Assembly (NCBI GenBank): GCA_028023455.1
Contig: JAQFVV010012420.1
Location: 4,654,001 to 4,718,000, forward strand
Direction of reading: 5' to 3'
Origin: Epiperipatus broadwayi
Lineage: Eukaryota > Onychophora > Udeonychophora > Euonychophora > Peripatidae
DNA: 64,000 bases
Part shown: piece by piece, positions 1-13,770 of the stretch
Layout: the number at the start of each line of letters is the position of its first letter
How positions within the stretch are numbered: the first letter of the stretch is position 1
The notes under the pieces: model-generated
What the model saw: only the letters and a program-made list of their open reading frames with translations
What the model was told of the DNA's origin: nothing
The model's database searches: none
Program-made: the position numbers and the translations under genes

Positions 1-44
1 AGCCTGCATTTTACCAATCCCCTTCTGTATAATTAAATGGACAT

Positions 45-421
45 ATTTAAGTCCTATGTGTGAGAGGTCAGAATAACTTAAGGTCAACATGGGTGTGATA
101 ATAATATTGGCATCATCAAGGGCTTTGAGCATTTCATTCTTGAATTTTTAATGATATGGATGGCTGAAGAATTGAAGAGTGGAGAAGACTAAAGCTTGTT
201 CATTAAAGTTTAAAAATTTGTTATCTTAATATAAACTGAGCAGTGATTATATATGTGTGTGTGTGTTGGTGATTTGGATCAACTGATGAGTACTGATCTA
301 TCATGAAATACATAAATTGGACATCATTTATCTTTTTCACATATATGTGGTCATGTGCATCAGTTGTATAAGTTGGATTAAATAGCTGTGAGGAATTTGA
401 AAGTCTGAGTTCAAGTCCCTT
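45..421 (+). repeat. Dispersed tRNA-like repeat, copy 1
   Basis: By eye this segment aligns along its length with both arms of the fold-back repeat at 49813-50536. Shared blocks include a GGGCTTTGAGCAT-type block, ATTAAAGT, ATATAAACTGAGCA and, at the end, AAAGTCTGAGTTCAAGTCCC. The terminal block resembles a Pol III B box (GGTTCGAATCC type), so a tRNA-derived origin is possible. The tRNA-like block is at the end rather than the start of the unit, which is unusual for a SINE. This copy is strongly diverged. A short TG run (about 252-266) lies inside it. Confidence 0.6.
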
Positions 422-3400
422 ATCATTACATTAAACTTTAGTATAGACAATATATATGTATTTAAATATTATATATATAAATTATATTTAGTTTTTAAAT
501 TCAAAAACAATAAAATTACCCAGAATAGGTAAATAGTACAATAAATTTATATAAATATTATATATATATATATCACTATATGATGTGTACATTACCTTTG
601 TTTGAGTTGATATTATGTGAGTATAAAAGTAATTTTTTTAATCTGATTATTTATGAATTTATTTATTTTAATGTATAATAGTATAATTTACAATTTATAT
701 GTTATATATAATGTACTCTTTAAAATATACTGGGAATTTTTTTTTTTTTTTGTATTTGTTAAATTTAATAGATAAACAGATATAGGAGTCTCTTTCTTTT
801 TATTAAGTGGATCCAAGATGGGCACTTAATTTGGGAGCAAAACAAGAAACTCACTACAGTATAGATATTTAATTTGTGTTGAATATTAGCATTATGATTT
901 TTATGCTATGAAGTATATGAAGATGGGCAGTGCTAAAAATGGCATCCATATTTTATTTTAATGTATCAAAGCATAGATATCTAGTTTGGATACTTATTTA
1001 GAATTGTACTATACTTATTTCAATGCCACTAGTTAGAGCAGACTGAACCTAAATTTATCAAGTATATCAGCTAACAAAAAATTTGAATATATAAAAGTAA
1101 CACAGGATTTAAGCCATATTTTAAGCTTAAAATTGAAATATGATAATACGCAAACGCATATATATATATAATATTTTAAAAGTTATTATAACAAAAGCAA
1201 AAATCAGTAAATAATTTATTTTGATACTTATTACTTATATAAGGCTAAAATCTCAGTACATGCACCTTGAGTGCTTAATTTTAGCAAGAGAGACCTCTCC
1301 AAATCATAACACAAGATTCGACTTTATAAAGATAAGAGGGTCCCTCTTATCTCTCAACCTATTTTCTTAATTATATAGGCAAATCTAAAATATTTTGATT
1401 TGGGAGCATGAAGCTAATAAATTCTTCACTGATTAAGTCCACTATTTCTGTTAAAATTCAATAAATAACATACTTTTTTTTTGCTTAAAACAATTATCTA
1501 TATAATTCATAGTTGTTATTTTAAATTTGAATTTATAATTTTTTTAATTAATATGAATAATTCATTAATGCATAATCATTTTTTAGCCTCATACATATTT
1601 GAACCTGAGATATTATTGTTTGATTGTAGATATTTAGTAGAGAGGAGTATATACTTGCATAACAGAGAACTGGATTTAGCCATGGCACTCAATTGGAATT
1701 TATATAACATATTTAAACACACTCATGTATATTTAGAAAAGATATGTCTAAAAAGCACATGCTATTGATTATATAAAAGATCTAATAAATATATCATAAG
1801 GAAACATTTTAGCTAAATTTGAACTCAGACATCCTTAGTTAGATTAAATGTTGTTTGGATGTAACAAAATTTCCCTTTACTCCAAATAGCATTGATGTTT
1901 GCATTCTTTCTCTCTCTACAAGGCTCTCATTGCTTACTTATACCAAATTTTCAGTTACAATTTAACTTACACAATTAGTAGTACTTGATAATAGAAGATT
2001 GTTAAATATAGATTAATAAGCTACAGCAACTACTTCCTTATCTTCTTTAAACATTAACAATTACATTATATGAGAGAACAGCACAATGGACTTAATTTCT
2101 ATTTTTAATGATAGTAATACTTCATATTTTGATTTAAAGAGGATGATATCGGCAAGTAAATAGATACCCGTCCATTCCTAGCTGAAGTTTATAATACTGA
2201 TAGAAAATTGCTCAAAGTCTTGCCTTCATTTCATTAGTAATTGCTGGTGAGTACACTTGACACATTTTCTTATTGAATGATATTGGAGAGGACGTAATCT
2301 TGTGATGGGTTATTTAAATGAGATTTTTTTTTTTTTTGTAGTTGATTAGTTATTATTGCGTTTAAATAATTTTTTTATACATCTTATTCCCTTATCATAA
2401 TCAAAAGAAAAGTGTGATTAACATATATATATAAGTAAGTATAAATTAACTAAAAATTTCTTTATAAGTTTTTTTTTTTTTTAAAAAAAAAAAGATTTAT
2501 AATGTTTCTATAATTCATTGGGGGAAATGTCCACGCAGATACATACTTTTTAAATAGAAGTTCCTTATGTTAGAGTTTGCAAAAAGAATGTCTCGAACTT
2601 TTTTCTCTCTTAAAAGCTTCTTTTACAGTAGAGCCATCTGACAGCTAATAGAAAACAAAATACTCTGATTTATGGTCCTGAATTCTCCTCATAACTAAGT
2701 TACAATCTTTAAAAAGCTATCTATTCTAAAGGCTTTTCAAAATGTCGACTGGCTTGTATTTATGATCTGGACAGAAATCTAGTAAAAGAAGTTATATTTG
2801 AATGCATGTCACATCCATCTTGGGCCTGTTTCGCCAATAAATGATAAATTTAACAGAAAATTCTGGCATGTGCACATTTTGATAAAATAAGATTGAAATG
2901 AATACTTCTCTCCTTCGAAAAATTGTATATTTTATATACGCACATGATTTATAACAAGAAAAAAAAAGCATCTATTCTTTTCAAAGAAATGTGATAAATA
3001 TGCTTACTGTCTAAATTATTTCTTTTTAATAAAAGTATATTATATATATACGCAATGCACACATGAGTGTTTATCATCAACTAATATATTTGCAATATTG
3101 CATAAAGATTATATTGTAATTAGCTTTCAAGTAAAAAAATAGTGCTATAGAAATTAAATTTTCCATAATTCAGTAACTGCAGCATTCGGTTCGCTCACTC
3201 GATTCGAAATATTCTCGTAAAGATGAGTGAAGTTCATCTAAAGCTAAATAAATTCAGAGATTTCTAACTATCAGCCCTTCTCAGTAAAAAATACAATTAT
3301 GCCCTGTAGTCTTAGACAATTAATTTTCATGCTGCTAAATAATTCAAATTCAATAATTCTGGCTTTTACAGTCTTAAAACTCTGAAATTATATTAATAAC

Positions 3401-4603
3401 TATATTTTAGAGTGATCTCAATTATGTATAAGCTGTAGATAAATAAATAAAGGATATAATAAGACAGAATAAAACAAGGATTTCTCATAGTTTACATGAT
3501 ACGTTTAGTAATAGAGAGATGTCATGTCACTGTTACTGTAAAATATAAATTAAATGTAAAATAGAGAAATCATTTTGTTATTTTAAATATATGCATAAAT
3601 AAAGTGATCACGTAAAAATCAGATTTCATACGTCTAAAAGTGTTCTAGAAATAAACAACTTGATTATTAGCAGTGAAAGTTAACTCACTGGTATTCACTC
3701 AAATTGCAAAAACAAAAATAATTATAGTCTTTCATATTCAAGATTCATTACAATCAAGACACTAATATAAACAAAGGTCACGGTTGATATCAGGAGCATA
3801 CTGTCTATTAAGACTGCCATTGAAAGTGGTAATTTCTCCATCATTAGATTAGCCTTTTTTTTTCATATTCGGTCTGGATTGTCAGGTGCCAATTGATTTT
3901 CGGTCAAACTATCCTTAGTGCCTAGCAGGCCTACATCTCAATAATAAGGGAGATTAAGGACAGAGATAGAATGCTACCCCCCTCCAGCTTTTTCAAGATA
4001 TGTGGGAAAAGGTTCTTTTTGTGGAATAGACCAATAGGGGTCTAATTGAAGGAACATATGAATGTAAGGGAATAATTTTTTTTTTATCCTACAGGGAAGG
4101 ACAATTTACTTGTAACTCAAAGTCAAAAAGGAAAATATATGTAATCTTAATGTATTAATGAATACATGATAATAAAATTGTTTATTTTGGAAGAAAAAGT
4201 ATGATATTATAAAATATATAATATAACAATAGAACGTTAAATATTTATTAGTTTTGAAAATTTATTATATACTTAATCTATATTTATTTTAAATTCTAAA
4301 TTTTTTTATTTTATTTAGATTTTGTAGAATTCATATATGGAATACTGGATTAACTATTTATAAATATAATCAAAAAGATTTTTAAAAATGACTTAAATTG
4401 CCGATTATCTTTTCTATCAGAACACATTGAAAAGTAATGAAGGCATTACTCATTATATTGCCAAATTTTAATTACTCTGTGGCTAAAAATAGTATATACT
4501 CATTTATCAATCGATAGCTTGGCTAAGGCAGAATATCTGAAAAAAAAATTGTAAGACTTTTGGAGGCTGAAAGATATAAAAGATATTTTCATTATTAATA
4601 AAT
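422..4603. other. AT-rich stretch without recognisable gene
   Basis: No domain, RNA gene or complete mobile element could be recognised. Open frames are short and of AT-rich, biased composition. The stretch holds TA/TG microsatellite tracts and a self-complementary T14-A11 junction at 2469-2493. The part around 3780-4060 is less AT-biased, but no protein similarity was seen there. Confidence 0.6.
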
Positions 4604-4720
4604 AAATGTAATAAGTGCGCTTATAAGCAACTACAGAGAAGCTTGTTATTTCTATAAATTAAGGCTTAAGGTCTTTGAAAATAACAAGCTTCTCTATAGT
4701 TACAGTACACTTATTACATT
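4604..4720. repeat. Short inverted repeat (hairpin)
   Basis: The left arm is 4604-4652 and the right arm 4678-4720, with a spacer of about 25 bp. The arms share AATGTAATAAGTG and an exact GAGAAGCTTGTTATTT core, with a few mismatches and a short length difference. This could be a MITE remnant or a local inverted duplication. No target-site duplication was identified. Confidence 0.75.
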
Positions 4721-6599
4721 TATTACATTCCGTATATAAACACATAACGTCATTATTAATAAATGTAATTGTCAGTATGTTTCTAAATCATCTCCTGATC
4801 ATGGATTTAGCTATTAAAATTAAAATATTCTAGTTGGTATGTCAAAAATGTAATAATATTTGATTCCTGTAAACTCTATTTGATAATATCCATGAATAAA
4901 GTTGGTGATTTGTCTGATGAAAATTATTAGCAATAAAAACTTTACTGAATTGACCAAATTTTACAATTCATTCTCCCGATTTATTTATGCTTCCAAATCT
5001 GTAATTTGCAGTGGAATTTTTTTCTTTCTAGTTTCAAGTAGATACTTGAACCACCTAGACCCTGATTTTAAAATATTTTATCTTATTCTTCATATTCATT
5101 TGTTGAAAACATTGGCTTGAAATATAATAATGTTGAATGGGTATGTACAAAACATAATTGATATCAGTTGATCATTTTCAGAATTACAAATGATGTTACT
5201 ACAATATTCTTTTTGAAAATGAGACTTGCCATTTCTTCATTGCTGTTCATAGACTGAATAATAATATGATTTCCTGATCCAAATGTCCCAGTTTAGTTTA
5301 CTTTTTTCTCCATTAAGATATTATTAAATAAGTAATTAGCACACCATGTTTTAGATTTTCCTTTTCCAAATAGTTACATCAGTAATTAAACAAAGAAAAT
5401 GTCTTAATTTAATAATCTCTCTCAGGACAGAAATATTGAATATTATGTTTAACTTTTTTTCATTAATATGTTAAGTGCCTTATGACTTAAAAATTCAAAT
5501 CTCAACATTATAATATATGAATGGTATATTTAAAGTGGTTTGATTATAGAATGTGAAAATAGCTTAAAATGTCTATCTTCATTATAATTTGAAATGTTTT
5601 GTTGCTGAAATGATTATTAGCAACTATCACCAACAGAAAAAGTAAGACTATAATTATAAGAGCAAACTATAATCATAATACTTTAGTTCTGTCACCTATT
5701 GTAAGCTTGATTAATCAAAGAACAGTTCATGATATTATTTATTAAATCCTTACATAATGAATAAGCAAATATTAAAACATTTAATAACTAAACAGCTTGG
5801 GGTTTGAACTATAAAGAATTTATTTGAAGCCAAGTATTTTTGATACCGTATAATATCATAATCATAGCATAATACAAGTGGAGAGGGTTGTCATCCATAA
5901 ATAGTGTAAGTGTTGAATAATAAATTGGAGTGAGTCAAAATGAATGTCAATAATGGCTGCCTATGGTACTGAATATGCCAAATATACTGCATTGTGATAT
6001 TAAATTTAGCAATCTGGATACCTGATTATAAAAATAAAAAGCCTAGATATTTAACAGTAATCAAATAACAAATTTTATTAGTGTTCAGAAAAAAAAAAAT
6101 ACAATAAAAATTCAAGTTGAATGAGCTAGATTTAAAAAACAAAATGTTACATATTCATTTTGTATATAGATATTTCATACCTCTCTAATCTAGGGATGAT
6201 TAACCCAGAATAAATCCATAAATGTTTTTTTATTTCATCTTATAGTTTGTCCTCTGTAAATTTTGAAGCTTTGTTATTAGTAAAAATTATTTCCATCAAT
6301 GAAATTGTTAGGAAGGAAAATAAAAACATTTCTGAATGATTCATATTTGAAAACATTCTTCTTAACTCCAAACATCAACAATCTTATGAAAACAAAACAA
6401 ATTGAGAACTCTATTAAAGTAAGCAATATACCCTTTTCTTCAGTACTACATTATTATAATATGTAACATTAAATATTACAATCTATATCAAAATATATTT
6501 TTTACAAAAATTGAATATTAGCATAAAAGTTTTATGGTATGAACTTATAGGCAAAAAAAAAATGAAACACTACTATAAATATTGGATAACCTACCTTAT
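4721..6599. other. AT-rich stretch without recognisable gene
   Basis: Nothing supportable was seen beyond short A/T homopolymers. The frame at 4902-5120 has no recognisable motif and its composition is that of random AT-rich translation. Confidence 0.55.
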
Positions 6600-6800
6600 A
6601 AAGAGTGTTCTCCTATCCACATTCTTAGACTAGTTTCTGGATTATGTAATTTGTCAATGGAGTTTTGGATCTATATTTAGTACACTTAATGTTTGGGGGG
6701 GGGGGGAATTAAAGTACTTCTCAGCCAGCATATCATCTTAATGTTTTGAATCTGAGGCAACTTACTTGCATAGCTATATAGATCTAACATCAATTCACCA
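6600..6800 (+). repeat. Old copy of the 57.8-62.4 kb dispersed repeat, with a G12 tract
   Basis: The block AGACTAGTTTCTGG followed by a GAG..TTTTGGATCT block matches the repeat units at 57810-58089 and 58261-58546, at lower identity. A run of 12 G residues (6695-6706) lies inside it, conspicuous against this AT-rich background. No coding capacity was seen. Confidence 0.5.
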
Positions 6801-8037
6801 ACTGTAAATTTTAAAGACTTAATTTTTTTTAATAATTCCTTTGACAGAATTGTTTTAAATCCAAATATCTGGATGGAGTTTTAATAAGCATTGTAATCTA
6901 GCATAAAGTTATAGTTCTAATTTGCAAAAGGTGTTAAAATTAAGTAATGTGAATAGCATTTGTTCCTGAGAAGCATTGTAACAGATGAGTCATATGTTTT
7001 TGATAGTAAGATTATAAATATAATAAAAAAAAATACATACCATTTTTATAAAAAAAGTTTTAGAAGAGAAAGAGTAAAACACATTATAAAATAGAAAGTT
7101 TAAACAATGGATTACTGACAGTAGTTATAAGCCATAAAAATATGGATCAAAAATGCACTTATTATCCATGTTCATTTTCATAATACAAAATAATGATTTA
7201 GTAATATTTTGTAGATTTTGTTAAAATGCAACATGTTTATCAAATGTTAACAGAATGATTCTTTTCAGATTTGTATAAAAATAAATTTGTGCAATGACAT
7301 AAGATGTATGTAGGATTGCAATTATGCAAACTCGAGATGCCAAATAAAATATATAACAAAAAATAGGGATTTCATATAATTTTGTATTACAAAATTGTAT
7401 TATGAAGTAGACAGAAAATTAGAGAATGAGATGAGAGAGATAAGGTGTCTTGCCTTACCATTTGAGATGAATAAAATTTCTTTACATAGGTTAATATATG
7501 ATCAATACTAGAATTATGATTAATCCTACCCATTGTTTTAAAAAATGGTTGGCAGTGCAATACTTGTGTTGAAATAACTGACATATTTAAAATGCTCCTT
7601 TGAGTGAAGACATAACTGGCAAAATCAGTACTTATCTTTACTCATTTTGAATCTTTTAAATGATATAGTATTGTACTGTAAAAGTATTAAAGTAATTTCC
7701 TAATCACATTATTTTCTATTGATAATAAATATAGAATTAAAACAGATCTGATTTTGTTATTGTCAATGTGTAAAATATTTATAAAGATACAAATATTCTA
7801 TTTCCAAAAACACTTAACGATATATGATATGACACATATTATACAGATGATGTGAATGCTTCTTCATATATCATCAAAAATAGTCTAATTTTGGGGTTTC
7901 TATTTATCTTTTGATTCACAATAGAAGTATAAAATTACAATTCAAGATTATTACGAATAATTGAATTATAATTTTGTGTTTTATGACATCTAGACTTTTT
8001 GTTTATATTATGATCTTAATTTATATATTCATACTAT
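6801..8037. other. AT-rich stretch without recognisable gene
   Basis: No recognisable feature. The minus-strand frame at 7387-7584 shows no family motif and is treated as chance. Confidence 0.55.
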
Positions 8038-8041
8038 ACAT
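8038..8041. other. Target-site duplication (ACAT), left of solo LTR
   Basis: Identical to 9809-9812 on the other side of the solo LTR. The 4-bp size fits Gypsy-type integrases, which usually duplicate 4-5 bp. Confidence 0.7.
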
Positions 8042-9808
8042 TATAATGGTCGGGGAATATGAGCACTTTACCCTAGCTGCCATACAGGATGCCACTAGGC
8101 TATTTGAACCTAAAAAAATTATAATGTAGGCAGATACTTCTTAGGAAAGATCCAACTTTTAATTTTATTATTGACCATTAGCCACTAAGTCAAGGAGACA
8201 CAGAGATTTAATATATAACTTATTAAATGTATTTCAATATTGAAATAAAAAATAAAATAAGCCACTGTCAGTAATAACACCCAAAAACATTTATTGTCGC
8301 ACATATATAAATTTAAATTTGAGGAATAAATTAATCTTACTTTAATTTGTTGTTATTATTTTATACTTTAATTTAAAATCCACACAGATGGACAGTTTAT
8401 GTAATTTTGTTTTAGAATGTTGAGTATAGATAAGCTACATAGATTATGCAATTAAGACTTTTCAAAACATCTAACCTCAGACTAAAAGTTTGCAGCTAAT
8501 CCAACACTCTCTTCCTGATATACAAACGCAACCAATGCAATATGAAAATGTTAGTATATAACCACACTGACAGGAATGTGTGTCTGCAGTGTGATATCAT
8601 TTAAAAGAAATGATCCTCATCCATTTACAGAAATGTGCATCTGTCTGATGAAGGATATAAAACAGTAAAGGAAATGCTTTGTATGGAGGGAGAGCAGTCT
8701 TTGCTGACTTATAGTCCCTATCCATAGAGCAAAAGGAGATCAATGTCACAGGGAATGCTCTGCGTACATTGCAATGTGATGGTTACATCTTTGGGGCCAT
8801 GCATTCAGGTGAGCATGTTGACCTGTATGCTAACGCACTTCACATTACATTGATATAAACACCCATATATCCTTCTACCAGCATTGATTCAACTATGAAA
8901 CAAATAGTCTGAAATTAAACCCTCTTAAACTAACATAAACATTAATGAATCTATGCAGCCATCTACACACAACTTTAAATTTAATAATTTAGTCAACAGA
9001 AAAAATAAAAAAAATAAAAATGGAAATGATTAGCAAACATATACATAAAAAATATTAGTAAGGAATTTAGAATTCTTTAAGTCAGATAAGAGTTCATACT
9101 TTAGGTTACTAATTGAAAGTTTGTTTAAAAGATCAATCTGTAAGTTCATATTGATAAAAGTTTATACTTCCCAGAGTAAGTATTTACGAATCCTCCTGAT
9201 TGTGGCAGGTTTACGGAAGTCCATCCTAAGTCTTGCATTTGTGTAGATTGTTCTCTTTGAAGATAAAACCACTGCTTGACAATACTTGGGTCAGGAACTG
9301 AGGCCTTAGCTGGTGCATGCAAAGGAAACTAATTTTATTGCAAGACCCCTACATCATGGAGTCCGCAATACAGCTGCAAGATTAATAGTCAGATTAAAAC
9401 AATCAATTATTTTTCTTTTTATAGTATTAGGCCTCCCTTATGGTCAATCTTTAATTTTTTTATATCTGTTATCTGACCTTACAATCATATAAGTTACCCA
9501 AGGGCTAGTTTGCTTTACATTCAATTATATTTCAATCATTTCCATTCACTAATTGCCATTTGTTTCTATTTTCTTTTATATTACTTAAAATAAAAATATT
9601 AATCTATCTTTAGATCTTTATTTTTTTCTACAAAAAAGTACTTTTACTTTTTTTTTTAAAGTTTTCCATCTGTGTAGTAATAATATACATGTTAAACATA
9701 ACTCTTTTAATTTTCTTTTTAGTTTTTAATAAATCAATTTTATTTAAGATTTATTTCCCCCTTTATTTTAATTTTAAAATAATGTAATAGCATATGCATG
9801 CCATTACA
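8042..9808 (-). mobile_element. Solo LTR, same family as the 34-39 kb element
   Basis: The segment aligns in order with the two long terminal repeats at 34146-36190 and 36892-38925. Shared landmarks are a TAGGC..TTTGA.CCTA block, a GTAGGCAGATA block, GGAGACRCAGAGAT, AAAATGTTGAGTA and the terminal stretch ending ATTACA. It starts TATAATGG and is flanked by a 4-bp direct repeat, ACAT, at 8038-8041 and 9809-9812. This matches the 4-bp duplication of the younger element. At about 1.77 kb it is shorter than the 2.04-kb young LTRs and more diverged. A lone LTR with a matching target duplication is the expected product of LTR-LTR recombination. The minus orientation is taken from the young copy, whose primer-binding site fixes its direction. 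Confidence 0.85.
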
Positions 9809-9812
9809 ACAT

Positions 9813-11849
9813 ATTCAAATGAACAATCCATTATTCACTTCAATAACTAAAAAAAATATTCTAAGAAAAATGTATGCAATTTTTTTTTTTAAAAAGGAAC
9901 TAAAATAAGTGTTCAAAAACAGAACTAACTTTTCTTCTTATAAAATTAAGTGTTTTCTTTTCTCTTGATCAGATTAAAATATTACTTCCTTCAAATCCCA
10001 GGATTTTCACTATGGTTTATGAATAAAAAAGAATGAAACTATTAATAGTTAGTGACATCTAACCTGGAACACTTTTGAATAATACTTTGAATAACTCTTG
10101 CTGAAATGAAGAATTGTGCTTATTCAAATGGCAGCTACAAATTACAAGATTAAATTATCACCCTAAGCAAAACTTTTAATAATTGTTAGAAAGAAAGAAA
10201 TGACAATTATTTTGTTTGGTAAGTCTTATATTTAAAGACTAATTTGTACATTATTTTAAAAATTGGAATTTGTAAAAAATGTTTGTTATCCAGATATTTT
10301 GAAAAAAAAAAAAAAAACGCGACTGTTTAAAAAAAAAGAGAGAAGAAAGTAATTTGCTCAACTATTATATATATATATTAAATTTCTAATAACTTCTCTT
10401 TATTTTTTAAAATTATTTTTGTTTTAAAAAATATAATTATACATCACACATGTTTGCTAAGTTTATGAATTTTATACAAATTATTAATTTAAGAAGAAAA
10501 GGTAAAGAAATAATGATAATCATGTAAATGTAATTTTCACATATAAATTACTAAGTCTCAACCATAATTAACAATATAATTATTTCCATTAGACTCATTC
10601 ATTTTTAGTTAAACTTATATTTGATTACTAAAAATTGGATTTTATGTACATTGATTTATGTATACACACAATTCTTTGTTCAATGTTTAATAGTTTACAC
10701 ATGTTCACATCTATATGGAAGAATACATTCCTATTGGTTTAATGAGTCAGGGATCAATCACAGAATGAGTCATACCTGTATAAATTTTAGTTGTATTAAA
10801 TTTGGTTTAGGACCAAAATATCACTCCTTATAATTATTGTGGGATCAAAAGAGCCACTCCTCTATAGTTATTATATAAGCAGTTTAGGATTAAGATCTTA
10901 AAAAAACATTCCTTATGATTTTTGTGATAAAGACATTGATGCCTATTCCCTATAAAGCATATGTATGTGTAGTACTAGAAGGATATATAAGTCAAAGAAA
11001 TGTTTATATTTATGGATTCACACATGCCTAGAATTATATGTAAATTTATTGAATATTGTATAAAAATTGAAGAGTTTTGTTAAAGAAATAAATTGCATAT
11101 CAATAAATTATTATACTTTGTAAATAAATTATTACATGATTTGTTAATTTTATTAAAGAAAATAAATTGTACATCAATTAATAATATGAATTGTTACTTA
11201 GTTTATATAAATGATTCTAGTCTATACTCTTTTTTAGGAGTAAATTATGTTCCCCATAATTTAGCCTGGAATTACAAATGGGACTATGTAATGGTTGCAT
11301 TATTATATGAATAAAATATTGTTTTAAATATTATACATTCATTAGTTTATCTCCTGATGCTTAAAACCAGTTGGCACCTGTGTAAAGTATGACTTTGACT
11401 GAGTTGCTATGCTGATAAGTTAAAGGTTTATATATTTTTTTTTGCAATTACTATCAAAACAGCAATTGCTACAAAAATTGTGTGCTTACTGTGTAGACAT
11501 GGAGCAAAAATTGAGGTCAAGAGAGGTAGTTTTAATTAGATTTGGAAAGATTAAAAATAATATTGATAATGTTTGGAAAGTGTTTCATTATACCATTTTA
11601 AATATAGAAGTAAAAAAAATTGTTGTGGGGGTGTTATTGTAAGGGGGCTTTACAACTAAGTTGTATGTAAGGTTAGATCATTTTTAGTAATTTTGCTACT
11701 AAAGTTTTTTTTTTTTAATTTAAGAAAGGAAATGATTTATTTGACAAAGAAAATAACATTTTGATGCCTAAAGTTGGAAAACATGTGTTTATTGATCACA
11801 ATTGAGAGAAAGTACAGTTTATCTCATTTTGTATAAAGTGATTTGAAGA
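9813..11849. other. AT-rich stretch without recognisable gene
   Basis: No gene could be supported. The frames at 10621-10833, 11093-11314 and 11442-11642 show no family motif. Around 11075-11190 a segment with TTAAAGAAA(A)TAAATTG recurs about 80 bp apart, so some open frame there is repeat-driven. The 5' end of the following LINE may lie anywhere between about 11400 and 11850. Confidence 0.5.
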
Positions 11850-11949
11850 GTAGGAGAGGAAGCATAAAGTTAAATAAAGAGTAGGGGACTTAAGAAATAA
11901 GGAATATGAAATGCAGTTGTATTCCACAATGTATATACAATGGCCAGAA

Positions 11950-12850
11950 AGAAATTAACATGCTGGGATAGAGTATACTATATGTGATGAGGTTTATCAT
12001 TTGAAATGTATAATTAAAAATAGGAAGGACATGACAGGTTTATGGTTATGTATACAGTGTATAAAGGTGATAAAGAGGTGAAAAAGTAGTTTCTAGCTTT
12101 AAATAGCTTAAAGAGAAAGTCAGGAGAAATGGAGCAAAATGTAGTTGAGGAAACTAGGATAGAGTATGTTCTTAGTGGAGTGACAAAAATATGGAGGAAA
12201 AACAGGTAGTGCAATAGAGATAGATAGCCATAGAATAAGTAAGACAGAGGAAGAGATAAAAAATATAGAAGCAAAATTAAAATCATTAGAGATGAAACAT
12301 GAGCATAAAAATGATAAGGAAGAAGTAGATAAGGAAGTCCAGAAGGCAGAAGAGAATTTTACAGATAAAGTAGGGAAAGTAAACTATGAGAAAGTATTGA
12401 TAGAAAATTTGATAATAAAAAATATGGAGATATGATTGCAAGGGAAAATAGAAACAGTTATGTATGAATATGTCTACCTGAATTTAGAATTAGGAATGTT
12501 ACAGAAAAGGTAAAGAAACAAGAGAATAGAGATGTGTATGTTATGGTAGGGACAAATAATTATCAAAGTCATCAGAGAGTTATAGATGAATACCTATAAT
12601 TGATTAGGAATTTGAATAAGATTAAAGGAAGAGTAGAAATAGTTGGATTATTACCAAGATTTGACAATAGGTATATGTTAGAGAGAACATGTTCTATAAA
12701 TGAGAGATTGACAAAAATTGTGTGAGAGAAATGATATTATGTTTGTAGATGTGTGGAATTTTTTTATTAGTACGAGGGAGTTATATAGTAAAAATAAAGT
12801 ACACTTAACAAAACAAAGAAGTGAAGTATTAGGGAGTTTGATTTATAAGA
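11950..12850 (+). pseudogene. LINE ORF1 remnant: PHD-like finger, coiled coil, SGNH hydrolase
   Basis: One frame reads ICDEVYHLKC and, 11 codons later, LWLCIQC. This gives Cys (11983), His (11998), Cys (12007), Trp (12043), Cys (12049) and Cys (12058), the second half of a PHD-type treble-clef finger. A charged, Lys/Glu-rich helical stretch follows around 12260-12410. Then comes VMVGTNN (GTNN at 12549-12560), the SGNH block that carries the catalytic Asn. After a frameshift, DVWNFFISTREL and VHLT (about 12799-12810) match the terminal block with the conserved His. Stops at about 12598 and 12723 and the frameshift make it non-functional. In CR1-like elements such proteins bind RNA or act in ORF1 ribonucleoprotein assembly; any esterase role here is inferred from family resemblance. 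Confidence 0.7.
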
Positions 12851-13039
12851 ATATAGTTCATGAAACCAAAAGAAGAGATGGGTTTTGAATTGCAGTGTTG
12901 TCAGAAAGAAGAAGAATGGACAGGATGTAATAAATAAACAAAGGGTAGCTGATTTAGATATAAATATAGATGTGGAGAAGGAATATGTTTGTAAAATTAA
13001 TGGTAAGCCAGTTATTTATAAAATGTAATGGGAAAGATG

Positions 13040-13770
13040 CAAAAGAATTGAATAATTAGGAAAGAAGAAATTGTTAAAATTGACTATTTGAATATGCAAG
13101 GTGGTAGGTGATCAGAAAAGTGGCTGGAATTAAAAAAAGCAGTTAAAAATGAAGGACTTGATGTACAAGAATTAGTGGAAATGCATCTAAGAGAAGAAGA
13201 AGAACATATATTAGAAAACTTGGTATGGCAGAATATAAATATAAAAGAAAAACAAAAAAGGGGTGCTGGTGTAGGAGTTATGGAAAAAATTATTTAAATA
13301 TTGTTAAATGTCAAAAACATTTGTGGTTTGAGATAAGGTTAGGATGACAAGAATGGGTGGTGCCTATAGTGAATGTAGCTACTGGAGATTGTCAAGCTAT
13401 AATGAAGTGGAACAGTAGCATATATAAATACTTAGTTAAGGATATACAGAGTTTCAAAGAAAATGGGAAGAGAATATTGGTTATAGATTATATGAATGAG
13501 CACATTGAAGAAATTGATGATGTAGATAATATGAATGGATAGCTTTTGAAGAATTTTTGTCAGAGAGTAAATTTGAGCATTGGGAATTTATCAAATATTT
13601 ATGAGGGGCAATACACATGGTCTAGAAATAATATATTTCACACAATAGATTATGTATTAATACAGAAATAGGGAATAAATAAAGTATGGAAATTAAAACA
13701 TTTGATAATAAAAAGAGAATATGTAATAGTGATCATAATTTCTTTATAATAGAAGTGGTTGATAATGTGA
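13040..13770 (+). pseudogene. LINE endonuclease (EEP family) remnant
   Basis: The segment begins with a KIDYLNMQGG-type start (about 13074). The residues IDYMNEHIEE (about 13483-13512) sit where the family has a GDxN motif, with the expected Gly replaced. Then come YTWSRN..HTIDYVL (about 13610-13660), the Thr-Trp and Ile-Asp-Tyr motif, and NSDHNFFII (about 13721-13750), the Ser-Asp-His catalytic triplet. The domain would nick target DNA to prime reverse transcription. Several stops and frame changes interrupt it (for example at about 13541 and 13670). The order directly after ORF1 and before the RT fits a LINE ORF2. The SDH triplet survives but the damaged GDxN motif suggests it would be inactive. 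Confidence 0.8.

Noticed and set aside
6695-6706. G12 (and C11 at 31915-31925) considered as G-quadruplex elements.
   Set aside because: Single homopolymer runs without the spaced tracts typical of regulatory quadruplexes; more likely slippage products.
10621-11642. Three plus-strand frames of 66-73 residues as small genes.
   Set aside because: Composition matches random AT-rich translation, partly over a short local repeat; no start context or motif supports them.
12014-12286. Minus-strand hydrophobic frame, and similar ones at 13733-13930, 15042-15302 and 16008-16432.
   Set aside because: They are complements of purine-rich coding strand in the CR1-like LINE, which yields Leu/Ser/Phe-rich shadows.
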